From contig SJRY01000119.1 of NCBI GenBank assembly GCA_011319805.1, positions 1 to 42,498 on the forward strand: a stretch of 42,498 nt of DNA, in the 5' to 3' direction. The translations under genes were made by a program, and so were the position numbers. The notes under the pieces were generated by a model. It saw nothing but the letters and a program-made list of their open reading frames with translations, had not been told where the DNA came from and did no database searches. Positions 12,047 to 23,723 of the stretch are shown here, piece by piece. This DNA is from Macrocybe gigantea (Eukaryota > Basidiomycota > Agaricomycetes > Agaricales > Callistosporiaceae). The first letter of the stretch is position 1; every line of letters starts with the position of its first letter.

Positions 12047-12445
12047 TTAGTCCAGCTGTCCCCACCCAGTATTGGTCTCCCAGGCGGTCACAGCACGCGG
12101 GGCCCATGTATGAATGAGCTCTTCATTATAGGCGCGGATGTGATGGAGTGTGGTGGCGAGGAGTTTAAGTCGCTGGTTTTCTGTGCAAAGCATTTCCATC
12201 ACTTCGTGAAGCATGATACGTTCAGCTGCAGTGGGGCCGGTCCCATCAGGGGTTCGCCCGGTCCAGAGGTGCATGCAGACAGTCATAACATAGCGCATAT
12301 ACGCGCCAAGTGTGATGGCGAGGGGGTCCATGTAGTCGCTAGCATTGAGAATCCTTGCCAGATTCTCGAGGTTGCTTGGGCGGTTGGGGGTGGGTGCATG
12401 GCTGTCCTCACTGCTGTCAATGCTGATGGGGGCGGTGGTGGTCAT
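12047..12445 (-). CDS. extra ORF3 of the gypsy element, unknown function
   Basis: A 132-residue frame between the pol stop and the 3' LTR. Its ATG overlaps the pol stop as ATGA (12442-12445), an arrangement that would suit reinitiation after pol translation. It has no stop or frameshift although the neighbouring pol is badly damaged. Begins MTTTAPISIDSSEDSHAP and contains hydrophobic and helical-looking stretches such as ITLGAYMRYVMTVCMHLW. It has no retroviral protease, nucleocapsid or envelope signature and no obvious signal peptide. I do not recognise it. The opposite strand is also open over part of the region, so it could be chance, but the pol overlap and position argue for a real element gene. 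Confidence 0.6.
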   Translation of the reverse strand: MTTTAPISIDSSEDSHAPTPNRPSNLENLARILNASDYMDPLAITLGAYMRYVMTVCMHLWTGRTPDGTGPTAAERIMLHEVMEMLCTENQRLKLLATTLHHIRAYNEELIHTWAPRAVTAWETNTGWGQLD

Positions 12446-15400
12446 GAAGTGTGATTTTTGGTCTTCTTCCCTCTTGTCATGATCCTTTTATCCTGGTTCG
12501 CAGTCTTCTTTAGGAAGTGGTCTAGAGCTTGCTGCGCATTCCCCAGTTCCTTCTCTTTGATCCATGTGTTCTCTTCGTGTCCGTATCCTTTCCATTTGAC
12601 CAGGAATAGCGTCCCCCTCCCTTGTTTCTTCCTTTTTAGGATCTCTTCTATCTCGTACTCTTCTTCATCGTTTATGATTTCAGGGGGTGGTGGTGATGGT
12701 CGCTCTTGTATCTTGAAACGGGGTCCTTTGTAAGGCGTGAGCAGTGTTTCATTGAACACGGGGTGTATCAGCTGCCATGATGCTGGGAGTTCCAGGCGAT
12801 ATGCCGAGGCTCCTTTCTTTTCAACCACCTTGAACGGTCTGTATCGGAGTGCTGATAACTTCTTTGATGGTCGATTGACTGTGATATTGGTGGCTTCTAG
12901 CCATACTCTATCCCTTTCTTGTATTCACAGGCGGTTTTTGTCTTGCATCGTAATTGTCTTTGGCTCGTGTTTGTGCATATTGCAGCGCAGCATTTGCTTC
13001 CTTTCGTATTTGGTTCATTCTTTTGATGAAGTCTTTTGCTGCGGGGTTATTCCCTTCTGTCATCTGTGGCTCTCCCTTCCAGGGGTGCATTCCATAGTTG
13101 AGGTAGAATGGTGTCTCCTTCGTTCCATGGTGTGCTTTGTCATTGTATTGGTACTCTGTGATTGCTATCCATTCTGCCCAATTGTCCTGTAAGTTGTTTG
13201 TGAAGCTTCTGAGGAAGGCTTCCGTTTCTTGGTGGGATCGTTCCACCTGTCCATCTGTCTGTGGGTGATAGGCTGTTGATAGATTTTGCTTTGTTCCGAG
13301 TAATTTTAGAAGTGCTGTCATGAATCGCGCTGCGAACTGGGGTCCTCGATCACTGATGATCTTTCGTGGGATTCCATGAAGCTGCCACACATTGTCTCGG
13401 TATAGTCATGCGAGACCTTCTGCTGTGAGTTCGGTCTTTGTGGGAACTAGGTGGATCATCTTGGTCAGGCGGTCTGTGATTGCGGCGATGGCATTAAAGC
13501 CATTCGAGCTGGGTAGCGGTCCTATGAGATCTACTCCGATATCTTCCCATGGTTGCTGTGGGACTTCGTGCGGGTGCAGGGTGTGTGTTTCTTTTGTCGG
13601 ATGATTTTGTTTCGCTGACATGTTTCGCATCCATTGACATACTTCTTGATGTCCATTAGCATTGATGGCCACCAATAGGTGTGGCTTATGAGCTCGTGCA
13701 TGCGGTATTGTCCTGGGTGTCCTCCGATGGGTGTGTCGTGGTATTCAAACATGATGTTTTCCTTCAGTTTGTTGTCTGGAGGAATATAGATTTTTCCTCC
13801 TACGTATACGATGTGGTCGTCTTCTGTGAACCAGTGTGGTTTTTCCTTCAGTCCTGTTGTTATGATCATCTCCCTTTGTGTGCATTGTCGAATTTGTTCT
13901 ATCCTTGAGGATTCGATCATCGTGATTCCTCTTGTTTGTATTGTTTCATTATTTTCTGCTTCTTCTTTCCATGGGTGTTCGTCCTCGAACATCATAAATT
14001 TGAAGTCTTGTTCATTATTCTCTTCCAGATGTCGAATGAATGCTGCTTCTTTGATCATTTGTATGTCGTCCTTCTCTGCTAGGTTTTCTTCATATCCTGC
14101 CATCCATGACAGGACATCCGCTTTTCCATTTGCTTTTCCTGGTACGTGTCATAGTTCATAGTCATATTCCTGTAATTTCAGGTACCAGCCAATCTGTCTC
14201 GAATTGAGTCACTGTGGCTTCTGGAAGTATGATAGGTTTTTGTGATCCGTCAATATTTCAAACTTCTCTCGAGCTTCGAGGAGGTATTGTCTCCATGTCT
14301 TTAGTGCGACCATTATCGCAAGAAGTTCCTTGTCGTAGATTTCGTAGTTTTGTTCCGCTGGGGTCATGCATCTCGAAATGAATGCGATCGGATGCCATAG
14401 TCCTTTCTGCTGTTGTGATAGTACCGCTCCAATGGCATATCCTGAGGCGTCCGTTTCGACTCGGAATTTTCCTTCTGTCTGTGGTAGTGCTAGAATGGGT
14501 GCTGAGGTTATATGTCGGATCAGTTCTTTGAAAGCGCCTTGTTGCTTGTCTGTCCACTGGAATGTTTTGTTTCCAGTCAACTCCGTCAGGGGTTTAGCGA
14601 CCTTTGCATATCCCTTGATGAATCGTCGGTAAAAGTTCGTGAATCCCAAGAACTTTTGTAGTTCTTTCTTCGTCTTTGGGGTTGGCCAGGATTGTACGGC
14701 TGTGATCTTTTCTGGTTCCATTTCTACCTTCCCTTCTCCTACGATGTATCCTAGTACTGGGACTTTCGATGATTCCCAGATGCATTTCGGTCCTTTGATG
14801 AACAGGTCGTTCTTGTTCAGTATTTCCATGACTTCTATGGTGTTCTTTTGGAGTTCCTCTCATGTTCGTCCGATGATTATGATGTCGTCCATATAGATTA
14901 TGCATGCTCTTCTTCGTATTTGGTCTTGGAAGAGGCTCGCCATCATTCGGCTAAAAGTGCCTGGTGCGTTGCACTGCCCAAAATACATGACTGTCGGTTC
15001 GAAGAGTCCTCTTGCTGTTAGGAAGGCTGCCTTCCATTCGTCCCCTTTCCGAATGCGCACGTTATTGTACCCCCAGATAATATCGATCTTGCTAAAGTAC
15101 TTTGCTCCTTGTAGTACGTCGAGGAGCTCGCTGATGCGTGGTAGTGGAAACTTGTCCTTGACCGTATATTTGTTTATTTCCCGGTAGTCTTGGATGAGTC
15201 GCTTGCTTCCATCCTTCTTATTGCGAAAGAAGCAGGGTGCTGCGTAAGGTGATTTCGATGGGCGTATTTTTCCTGTTCGTAATCCTTCTTCGACGAAGGC
15301 ATCTAGTTCCTCTAGCTCTTTCTGTGTCATCGGGTAGACCTTGCTCGGTATCGTTTTGGGTGCATCCTTTGTTAAGTTTATTTCATGGTCCCATTCTTTG

Positions 15401-15909
15401 TGGTCTGGTAAGCGATCAAAGTTCTTCTCCTTGAAGAGGTGTTTGAATCTGATCAGATATGGGGGTATCTGGGTTCCTGTCTTGTCGCTGGCTGTGGTTT
15501 TCGCTGGTTCAGCCACCTTCTGTATCTTGATCGTCTGGTGGTTTATTTTGCACGTTTTGGGGCATCTGTCGAAGACAATTTCTCCTGTCCTCCATTTGAT
15601 TGTTGGGTTGTGGTAGACAAGCCAGTCATGTCCTAGTAGCATGTCGGTTTTTCCGATATCGAGTACGATGGCTTCCATATGCTCCTTGTGTCCTTTAATG
15701 TCGATGTGGACCTCCGCTACTCGGTCTGCTGTTTTCTGACGATTGGGTGATCCGTCTGCGTTTATGATGGGAATTTTCTTGATTCGTCGTGTCTTCAGTC
15801 CTGTTTTTGCTACTATCGCGGTGTTGATGCAGGTCCTATCCGCTCCGCTATCACTTCTGGTGTTATCATTGTGATTCCTTTTCGGTTCGTATCCTTGCTG
15901 GTACTGCAA
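12442..15909 (-). pseudogene. gypsy chromovirus pol remnant: protease, RT, RNase H, integrase, chromodomain
   Basis: Domains in order on the minus strand: aspartic protease around DSGADRT (about 15845), reverse transcriptase with IIYMDDIIII (about 14885), RNase H with VETDASGYAIGAVLSQ (about 14450), an H2C2 integrase zinc finger (HDTPIGGHPGQYRMHELISH and CETCQRNK, about 13600-13770), the integrase core (DLIGPLPSS, ISDRGPQF, AYHPQTDGQVE, 13250-13540), and a C-terminal chromodomain (EYEIEEIL...VKWKGY, about 12560-12670). The Tyr, Trp and Tyr that would form the methyl-lysine cage are kept. The frame is broken by in-frame TGA at 14860-14862, 14209-14211, 14149-14151, 13406-13408 and 12925-12927, and by shifts near 13600 and 12910. 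The region from the gag stop at about 16060 to 15909 probably also belonged to pol. Incapable of autonomous movement as read. Confidence 0.92.
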
Positions 15910-16060
15910 GCTCTTTCCTCTTTGGTGGTTTGTCCCCTTGGATGGTTTTTCTTGGTGCTTCAGATCGCTTGGCAGGAATGGTGTATTTCAGGTATGGATG
16001 ATCTACATCCGGTATCGAAGCGAGTCTGTTTCAGTTGTATGGGTCGCGATTTAGCACCTC

Positions 16061-17640
16061 CTAGTCGGACCCTTCGGCAAAACCCTCTTTGTCAGAGCTT
16101 TCTTCATCCTTGTCTTCTTCGTCCTCTCCTTCTTCTTCTTTCACTTCTCTGACCCGGGATTTTCCTTTCTTCTTCTTCTTGCAGTTTCGTGCATAGTGTC
16201 CCTTTAAGCCACAGTTGAAACATGTGACATTTGCTGCTCCTTTTCGTGGTTCCGGGCAGTTTCGTGAAATGTGTCCTGGTTTATTGCAGTTGAAGCAGTT
16301 GTTGCTTCGTACTTTGTCGACTTCCATGGCCTGTCCTGCTCCTCGGCTTGGATTTCCGGCCTTGCGCTGATTGCTTGTGAATTCTCCTCTCATCACATTT
16401 CTGTGTTCATCGATGTTTCGTCCAATTGCTCGAACTGTCTTGATATATTCATCTCCATCTGTTGGAAGTGTGGAGATTGAGTGTACGGCTTCTGCTGTCC
16501 TTCGGTTTAAGCTCTTCTCGAGTAGGAAACGAGGGGCTGTTCCTGTCATTCCTGCTTTCCCTGCGAGGTCTACGAATTCATCCAGAAATTCGTCGATGGG
16601 TCGGTTTCCCTGTCTGATGTTGAATAGTTTGCTTCCTGCTTGTGATGGCGACATGACGTTGCTGAATCGTGTCTCTATCTCGGTTATGAAGTCGGCCCAT
16701 GTGCTTTGGTTGGTAGTGGTGTCGATCTTCTTTGATGCCCAGTGGGCTCCGGGTCCGTCGGTCATTCTAGACAGGACCGCTCCAATCTTCTGTGTATCCG
16801 TGAGGTCCCATGTGCGGTTATGTAAAGTTTCATCTTCCTCCACCAAATATCGAAGGACGTTCGATCTCCTGTAAAGGATTTCGGGTCGGCGATGATTCCC
16901 TTGTATTCTATCGTCATCCTTTGGGGGTTTTCTTCGTCGTTCTCTTGGTCTTGGTCTTCCTGTTCCTGGATCTGTTGTTCTTGGGTCTGCTGTGCTTGTA
17001 CTTGGGCTTGCTGTTCTTGGAGCTGTTTCTGTCTTCGCTCCTCTCTCTGTTCTTTCCAGTAGTCTAGGTCGACTCCTGCGATCCTACAAGCTTGTTCAAA
17101 ATCGGCCCACTCTGCGGCGGTCGGTCCGGTTGTCTTTGGTAATCCTTTTCGCTCCCTCCACCGATAGTATTCGTCCCAGTCGCTGTTGCTTACTTTCGCC
17201 ACGGTGGTGCGATTCTCTCCTTATGCAGTGCTTCGGCGGATTGGTCCTCTGAAGGGATTCGGCGGTTTCGTTCCTGTGTGTCCTTGACTCTGGTGTCGTT
17301 CTCGTTGGTTCTGTCGTACGCTCTGTGCGTCGTGCCCTCTCTGTATCAGTATGTCTTCCTCCTGTGTTCGGCGATTATAGTTCTCGATCTGTTGTCGCCT
17401 AAAATCTCGGGCTTGTGTTTGTTCTTCTCTTGTTTTCTTGCGGATGGGTTCGTCCTCTTCTTCGGCAAGAAGATTCTGGTCTGACCACAGCTCTTCTGGG
17501 CTTATCCCGTATTCTCCTTCTAGGAAGAGTTCTGCAATGAGTTGTGCTGCTCCTTCGCTGAGGATCTCAGCAGGCTCGTCTGTGGTGGTGAAGGCAAACT
17601 CTCTCAGAAATGCCTGTTCTTCGTCGTCGCTACTTGGTGT
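16061..17640 (-). pseudogene. gypsy gag remnant with two zinc knuckles
   Basis: Gag would form the particle that packages element RNA. Its 3' part carries two CX2CX4HX4C knuckles, CFNCNKPGHISRNC and CFNCGLKGHYARNC (about 16185-16300), then a Lys-rich and acidic tail ending at the stop at 16061. Upstream are a Gln-rich linker and WWRKMKLYI, which resembles the retrotransposon gag fold. Two breaks are visible: a frame change near 16800-16846, and an in-frame TAA at 17221-17223 that separates a Glu-rich segment (traceable to about 17640) from the rest. The true start could not be fixed. Confidence 0.85.
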
Positions 17641-17882
17641 AGGTGTGCGCTCCTCTTTCGTTTGTTTGGATTGCTAGTGTCTCTGCGGGTGGCATGGACT
17701 GTCTCTGCGAATGGCGTGGACTGCAATGTCTGGTCTACTTCTCTGAGCCAAGTGCTCTCGTCGCTCGTGCTAGTGCTCGCTGGGTCGGCGACTGCTTGTC
17801 ATCGAATGTTGATCAAGTCTTTGATAAAGCGTGACGTGGTGTGTGTGTGAGTCTGAGCGAGTCTCGACGAGGCTTAATATCT
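17421..17882 (-). repeat. gypsy leader / 5' gag region, copy A
   Basis: Lies just inside LTR2 and is repeated almost exactly at 22940-23403 beside LTR3. The copies differ by scattered substitutions and small indels. The overlap with the gag remnant is real: the inner part of this repeat is coding. Confidence 0.88.
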
Positions 17883-18202
17883 TGTTAGGCTAGACGAATC
17901 TCAGAAGGACTCGGGCAGACTAAGTGCGAGAGTGGTCTTGAGATGATGGCAAAAGGAATATTAAGCCTAGCGCTACTGGTACATCTGGGAGTCCTTATAT
18001 ACATTACAGTACTCGAGCACGGACCATGGGCTGCGCAATGCTGTGGACTGCAGATGAGTAAGACTGGAAAGAGATGACTCAGGATGACTAGGGAAGTGGG
18101 ATGACTCGATGGCTGCGCGCTGCGCAGCATGATGGGGGAGATAAGGGATGTGGGAAAGATAAGATAAGAAAATGAATAGTCCTTTGGGCAGCGTCTGTAA
18201 CA
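17883..18202 (-). repeat. gypsy LTR 2 (middle LTR)
   Basis: 320 bp with TGTTA...TAACA ends. The five bases to its right (ATTCT) do not match those left of LTR1, so LTR1 and LTR2 do not bound one simple insertion. It abuts copia gag coding sequence at 18203 in mid-frame. Confidence 0.92.
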
Positions 18203-21200
18203 ATTCTTGCCTCGACCGATGAGCGTCATCTCACCTGGTCAGCTGTTACTTCTACGATTGTTGCCGAATGGCAACGTCGGCATCCTACTTCCACCACCAA
18301 AGAAAAACATCAGGCAAACAAGTTGTCTGCCGTCAAGCCGAAAGGCTCCAACCCCCGTTGGCAGAACAACAACAATCAACAGAAGCAGCCCGATAAGTCA
18401 TCGGACCAGAATGCCGACAAAAAGAAGAAACGAGGCAGACGAGGAAAGGGAAAGGGCAAAGCCCCTGAGCAGGACCACGACCACCACGACCACCACTTTG
18501 CTGAACCGGTAGTTCGACTACCGATGTCTGATGCCGCAGCTGGAGTTCTCCAGTGCCTTCACGATCCCCCGGCCCAGACCTTCTCTGGCGCCAAACCAAC
18601 CAGCATGCCGAAAGGCATATATCCCACCTACGATGCCGCGCGCAATCTTGCGACCCGACTCGATGTTTCGCCCACTATCGGGCATCTCAAAACACTCAAA
18701 GGCATCACTGAACGAAGCGAATTCGTTCAAGGTTCTTCAAAACGCACAATTGACGATCTAGATGCTGAAACTAGCATCTATAAAAAACTCCGCTTCAAGA
18801 AGATCGTCGAGGAAAAAGATGAAGAAACCGTTTCGCTGGGATCAGAACCGCTGGACTGGGGATCTGACGAGTATGCCATTCCTGATTGCTCACACATTCA
18901 AACTAACATGGCAATACAGCGACCTAACTACATAGATAACGCAGTTTGTAATGCTGAACATTTAAATAAATATCATGTTTACCCATGTAATTGTGAGCAG
19001 TGTAAGAAACGTGCCGATAAAGGCCTTTCATACTGGATCGTCGATTCCGGCGCATCCGGACATGTATCAGGAAATATAAATGACTATACGGCTTTTACCC
19101 GATGGGACGAGCCAAAATACTCGGCAACAGCAAACGGTCGTACTCCTATTGAGGGATATGGAACAGTGTTTTTAAAACACAGGATTTATGAGACGAACGG
19201 CAGCATATCTGAAAAGATTACGCGCCTACACCCTGTCCTTCTGCTCGGAGATCCAAATCTGAGATTACTCTCGATGGGACAATTTCTCCGACAAAAACAA
19301 AACATTTTGGGCAATATCAATAGAATTGCCTTTTATAAATATGGACGTCAACAAATGATTGCTTTTCCAGCCAAAAAGCCGGATACGATCTATGAAGTCG
19401 AAACCAAGATCTTAACTGATCAAGAGATGACGGCAACATATACCACGCTTGCCACGCCAACTTATGATATTTGGCACCAGCGGATGGGACATCCTTCACG
19501 GATCGTCCTAACTAAAATGGACGAAGCAACTAGAGGTTTTCCTAAAAATCTCGATATCCCAAAGGTCGACGAACGACCTTGTTCCGGATGTGCACAAGGC
19601 AAAATGCCTGCACTGCATTTTCCTAAATCTGACAAAAGAGCCACCACACCTTGCGAGCTCATACATTCAGATTTAAAAGAATTCCCGACATTGTCCTATG
19701 GTAAATACAAATGGACAATCACTTTCCTTGATGACTATAGCAGTTACGCCTGGGTTAGCCTCCTGCGAAACAAAACTGAAGCAAAAGATCGCATCAAAGA
19801 ATTCGTAGCGCGGATGGAAACCCAACACAATCTTAAAGTTAAAAGATGGCGTTCTGATCAAGGGGGAGAGTATATATCTGGAGAACTTCAAGAATTTATG
19901 CGATCCAAAGGAATTGAGATTGAATATTCGGTGCCATACATGCACCAACAAAATGGTCGAGCAGAACGTCTAAATCGGACGTTAATGGAAAAGGCGCAAA
20001 CAATGCGCTTCCATGCTTGTTTGCCACCCTCTTGGTGGCAATTCACCATTTTTCAAGCAACGCAGGTTTACAATCGTACACCCACGCACCGCTTGAAGTG
20101 GAAAACCCCTGACGAAATATTCTCGAACCAAAAACCTGATGTTTCGAAGCTTCGCGTCATGGGCTGTGGCGCCTACGTCTTCATACATGAAGATCAACGG
20201 AAAAATAAACTGTCACCGAGATCTGAACTAATGATTCACCTCGGATTCATTTCGAACAGCGAAGGTTATCTCTTCATGAGACGGCCAAATAATGTGCTTT
20301 TCCAAGCAACTAAGGCCACCTTCGACGAAAGACTATTTCCGTGTTGCCCCACATACAACCATGAAGATCCGCAAACACCCGACTTCAGAAGTAATGATGA
20401 CGACTATGATCCATCGACTGGCGCACCTCCAGGTGGCGACAATAACGATGATCCCGAAACTCCTCATCCACCTCCACCTTCGGATTCATGATCACGAGAT
20501 CATGGTCAGACTCGTGATAGACCACGTGACCCCCCTTCAGAAAAAGAAGCTGATGCGCATGACGATGATGCAGAAGCTCCGGATAATCCTCTACCGGGAA
20601 ACCAGGAACCTATTCAGGAACCTGAAGAACGTCCCAATCCCTTCGAACCACGCGAAGGTGATTTAGAAGAATTGCGTCGCCGCAGAGACACGCGCGAACC
20701 TGCCGATATCTTAAATGATCCTAGGCGCCCAACACGCAATCTTCCGAGACAAAGACCACAGAGAGATATCCATCCGCCCAAAAGGCCAGGTAATGTCTAT
20801 GGAGATCGCCCTCCAACAGAACAATTTCGAGATATGAACCGACAATGGTTCTGGAGAAAGAATGTCGAAAACGACACACGACCTCGAGAAGCACCGGTTC
20901 CCGGACTGACTCGAGAAGACGAACCCGTCAATTCTCCACCGAATATGGACATTGATCCTGATATGGACACTAGATCCGATCTTACCCGAATAGTCCAGGA
21001 AGGGGGAGTAGAGCTATCAAATTATTTGCTTTCTAAAGCACTTCCGGTCGATAGCGAAATTCCACAAACAATTGGCGATATAGAGCGCTTACCAGAGCAG
21101 CTCAAGAAGGAATGGAAAGACGCTTGCCGCAACAAGTTGTTGTCACTCGAAAAGCGCAAGGTCTTTGAACTGGTGGACTTGCCGAAAGGCAGAAAACCTA

Positions 21201-22636
21201 TAAAAAATAAATGGGTTTTCACCATTAAAAGCGACGGACGAAAGAAAGCGCGCTTAGTCGCAAAAGGCTTCTCTCAGAAAGAGGGAATCGATTATGATGA
21301 GATTTTCTCGCCTGTCGTCCGATACGAGACTTTGTGAATAATACTCGCAATAGCAGCTCTCGAAAATTGGGTCATTCTCGCCCTAGATGTCAAAACTGCT
21401 TTCTTATATGGCGATTTAGAAGTAGAAATATACATGGAGCAGCCAACAGGCTTTCAGCTAAAAGGCGCTCTAAAGAACAAAGTCCTGCGACTAAGAAAGG
21501 CACTTTACGGACTTAAGCAAGCATCACTCGCCTGGTGGAAACAAGTTAACAAAACCATGGCGAAACTAGGCTTTAAACGCCTATACACCGATGCTGGCAT
21601 TTACATCTACAAAGAAGGCTCCAAACTTGTCGTAGCCATAATCTACGTAGATGATGGACTCTTCCTAGGCCCAGACCGCAAACTTGCAGCCAAGAAGAAG
21701 TCCGAATTCATGAAGATCTGGGAATGCCGAGATCTAGGCGATGCTGAAGAATTCCTTGGCATCAAGATCAAACGTGATGGTCAGAAGATCATCCTCGACC
21801 AACAGGATTACCTCCGAAAGGTCGTTAAACGTTTTGGCATGGAGAATGCGAAGATCGCATCAACTCCTTTACCCGCCGGCTATCAACCGATAGCTAATAA
21901 TGCGGCGATCAACCCAGAACTTCGATCGCAATACCAAGCAGTTATTGGATCGCTCCTTTATCTGATGCTCGGTACAAGGCCTGACATAGCCTTTGCAGTC
22001 ATCAAAATGTCACAATTCTCTGCGAACCCTTCGCAAGAACACCTTAATCGGGCAATGTACATTGTGTGATATCTCGCTGGTACCCCTGATTACCAATTAA
22101 CTTTTGATGGTGCCTCAAACGAGGGACTAATTGCATATACCGACTCTGATTGGGCTTCCGACCCGATCAAACGACGATCCACGACGGGTTTCTTTATGAA
22201 ACTCGCTAATGCCACAATCTGCTGGAATTCGCGACTCCAAAAAACAGTGGCATTATCCTCCACTGAAGCCGAATACATGGCGCTCTCTGATTGTAGCCGC
22301 CAAGTTGTTTGGATTCAGCAAATGTTCGCCGAACTGGGATACAAAGAATCCAAAACGCCAATTTGTGGCGATAATCAAGGTTCTATTTTCATAGGATCTA
22401 ATCCAGTTCAAGAAAGACGAACAAAACATATAGACATTCGCTATCACTACATACGCGAATGTGTTGAAGATGAAAAAGTCTCAGTAGTCTTCATTCCAGG
22501 GAACGAAAATCCTGCAGACATGTTCACAAAGAACTTGGCGCAAATCAAGTACCTGAAATTCCGCGAGCAATTAGGGCTCACCTTTTACGCCAAACGCGCT
22601 CAAATTGAAGCTGCATTTAGCGAGGGGGAGTGTTGA
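18203..22636 (+). pseudogene. Ty1/copia gag-pol remnant, 5' truncated
   Basis: Begins at the LTR2 junction inside gag and runs in one frame apart from three stops. Order: basic gag tail (KKKRGRRGKGKGK), protease WIVDSGASGHVSG (about 19034), gag-pre-integrase HQRMGHPS with CSGCAQGKMP, integrase core (HSDLK, FLDDYSSYAW, SDQGGEY, HQQNGRAERLNRT, about 19660-19980), reverse transcriptase (NKWVFTIK, RLVAKGFSQ, DVKTAFLYGDL, YGLKQASLAWW, IIYVDDGLFLG), then RNase H (YTDSDWASD, STEAEYMAL, KHIDIRYHYIRE). This int-before-RT order defines copia. In-frame TGA at 20489-20491, 21335-21337 and 22067-22069; by family comparison the last two replace arginine in TLRIILA and VRYLAGT, which fits CGA to TGA. Ends at 22636 just inside the 3' LTR. 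Confidence 0.93.
22622..22630 (+). other. copia polypurine tract
   Basis: GAGGGGGAG directly precedes the TG of the copia 3' LTR, the expected site for plus-strand priming. Confidence 0.8.
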
Positions 22637-22939
22637 AAATGTGGCAGCAACCCTGCGCCCTACCATTTTCCCTCTGCCCTAATTTTCTTGGCTTCACAGC
22701 GCAGCCTGTATGCTCAGTCATACCCTGCGCTATTATCACTAGGATTAGTGAGCGCACCCTCAACCCTGATGGTCTGTGCGCCACTTAGATATGTATAAAT
22801 ATGTCCTATGTAGTATGCCAATTCTATAACCGAGTTTCACTCAACCAAGCCTATGCAGTAAGACCAACCTCCAACAATCCACTAACGTAAGTAGTCCGTT
22901 CTAGCTCAAGAGCTTCCTAGCTTGGGTCCAGTTTCAACA
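22631..22939 (+). repeat. copia 3' LTR
   Basis: 309 bp from TGTTGAAA to TTTCAACA, an 8-bp perfect inverted terminal pair. No second copy is present in the window, so the 5' LTR has been lost. Contains a TATA-like run (TATGTATAAATATG near 22788-22801) that could be the element promoter. Confidence 0.88.
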
Positions 22940-23403
22940 CATTCTTCTCTCGTTTTCTTGCAGATGGGTTCGTCCTCTTCTTTGGCAAGAAGATTCTGGT
23001 CTGACCACAGCTCTTCTGGGCTTATGCCGTATTCTCCTTCTAGGAAGAGTTCTGCAATGAGTTGTGCTGCTCCTTCGCTGAGGATCTCAGTGGGCTTGTC
23101 TGTGGTGGTGAAGGCAAACTCTCTCAGAAATGCCTGCTCTTCGTCATTGCTACTTGGTGTAGGCGTGCGCTCTCTCTTTCATTTGTTTGGATTGCTGGTG
23201 TCTCTGCGGGTGGTGTGGACTGTCTCTGTGAATGGCGTGGACTGCAATGCCTGGTCTACTTCTCTGAGCCAAGTGCTCTCGTCGCTCGTGCTAGTGCTCG
23301 CTGGGTCGGCGACTGCTTGTCATCGAATGTTGATCAAGTCTTTGATAAAGCATGACGTGGTGTGTGTGTGAGTCTGAGCGAGTCTCGACGAGGCTTAATA
23401 TCT
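22940..23403 (-). repeat. gypsy leader / 5' gag region, copy B
   Basis: Starts immediately after the copia LTR and matches 17421-17882. The break at the copia LTR marks where copia inserted into the outer gypsy element. Confidence 0.88.
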
Positions 23404-23723
23404 TGTTAGGCTAGACGAATCTCAGAAGGACTCGGGCAGACTAAGTGCAAGAGTGGTCTTGAGATGATGGCAAAAGGAATATTAAGCCTAGCACTACTGG
23501 TACATCTGGGAGTCCTTATATACATTACAGTACTTGAGCACGGACCATGGGCTGCGCAATGCTGTGGACTGCAGATGAGTAAGACTGGAAGGAGATGACT
23601 CAGGATGACTAGGGAAGTGGGATGACTCGATGGCTGCACACTGCGCAGCATGACGGGGGAGATAAGGGATGTGGGAAAGATAAGATAAGAAAATGAATGG
23701 TCCTTTGGGCGATGTCTGTAACA
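23404..23723 (-). repeat. gypsy LTR 3 (5' LTR of the outer element)
   Basis: 320 bp with TGTTA...TAACA ends, followed directly by GCATC, the partner of the duplication left of LTR1. Five differences from LTR1, about ten from LTR2. Confidence 0.92.

Larger units (their letters stand above)
11690..23723. mobile_element. compound LTR-retrotransposon block: gypsy chromovirus with truncated copia inside
   Basis: About 12 kb between GCATC duplications, lying between the 3' ends of the nuclease gene and the HNH gene. Order: gypsy LTR, gypsy ORF3/pol/gag (minus), gypsy leader, second gypsy LTR, copia lacking its 5' LTR and the start of gag (plus), copia 3' LTR, second copy of the gypsy leader, third gypsy LTR. 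All coding parts are broken except ORF3. The likely history is set out in the findings. Confidence 0.9.

Noticed and set aside
12458..17850. Many plus-strand ORFs through the gypsy body
   Set aside because: They are antisense shadows of gag and pol, rich in Phe, Ser, Val and Cys, with no motifs.
11690..18202. Reading the gypsy copy as one simple intact insertion
   Set aside because: The bases flanking LTR1 and LTR2 do not match, LTR2 is the most diverged of the three LTRs, and the target duplication pairs LTR1 with LTR3.
18323..18325. Start of the copia polyprotein at 18323
   Set aside because: The frame is continuous gag coding from the LTR2 junction at 18203; 18323 is an internal TTG codon, not the start.
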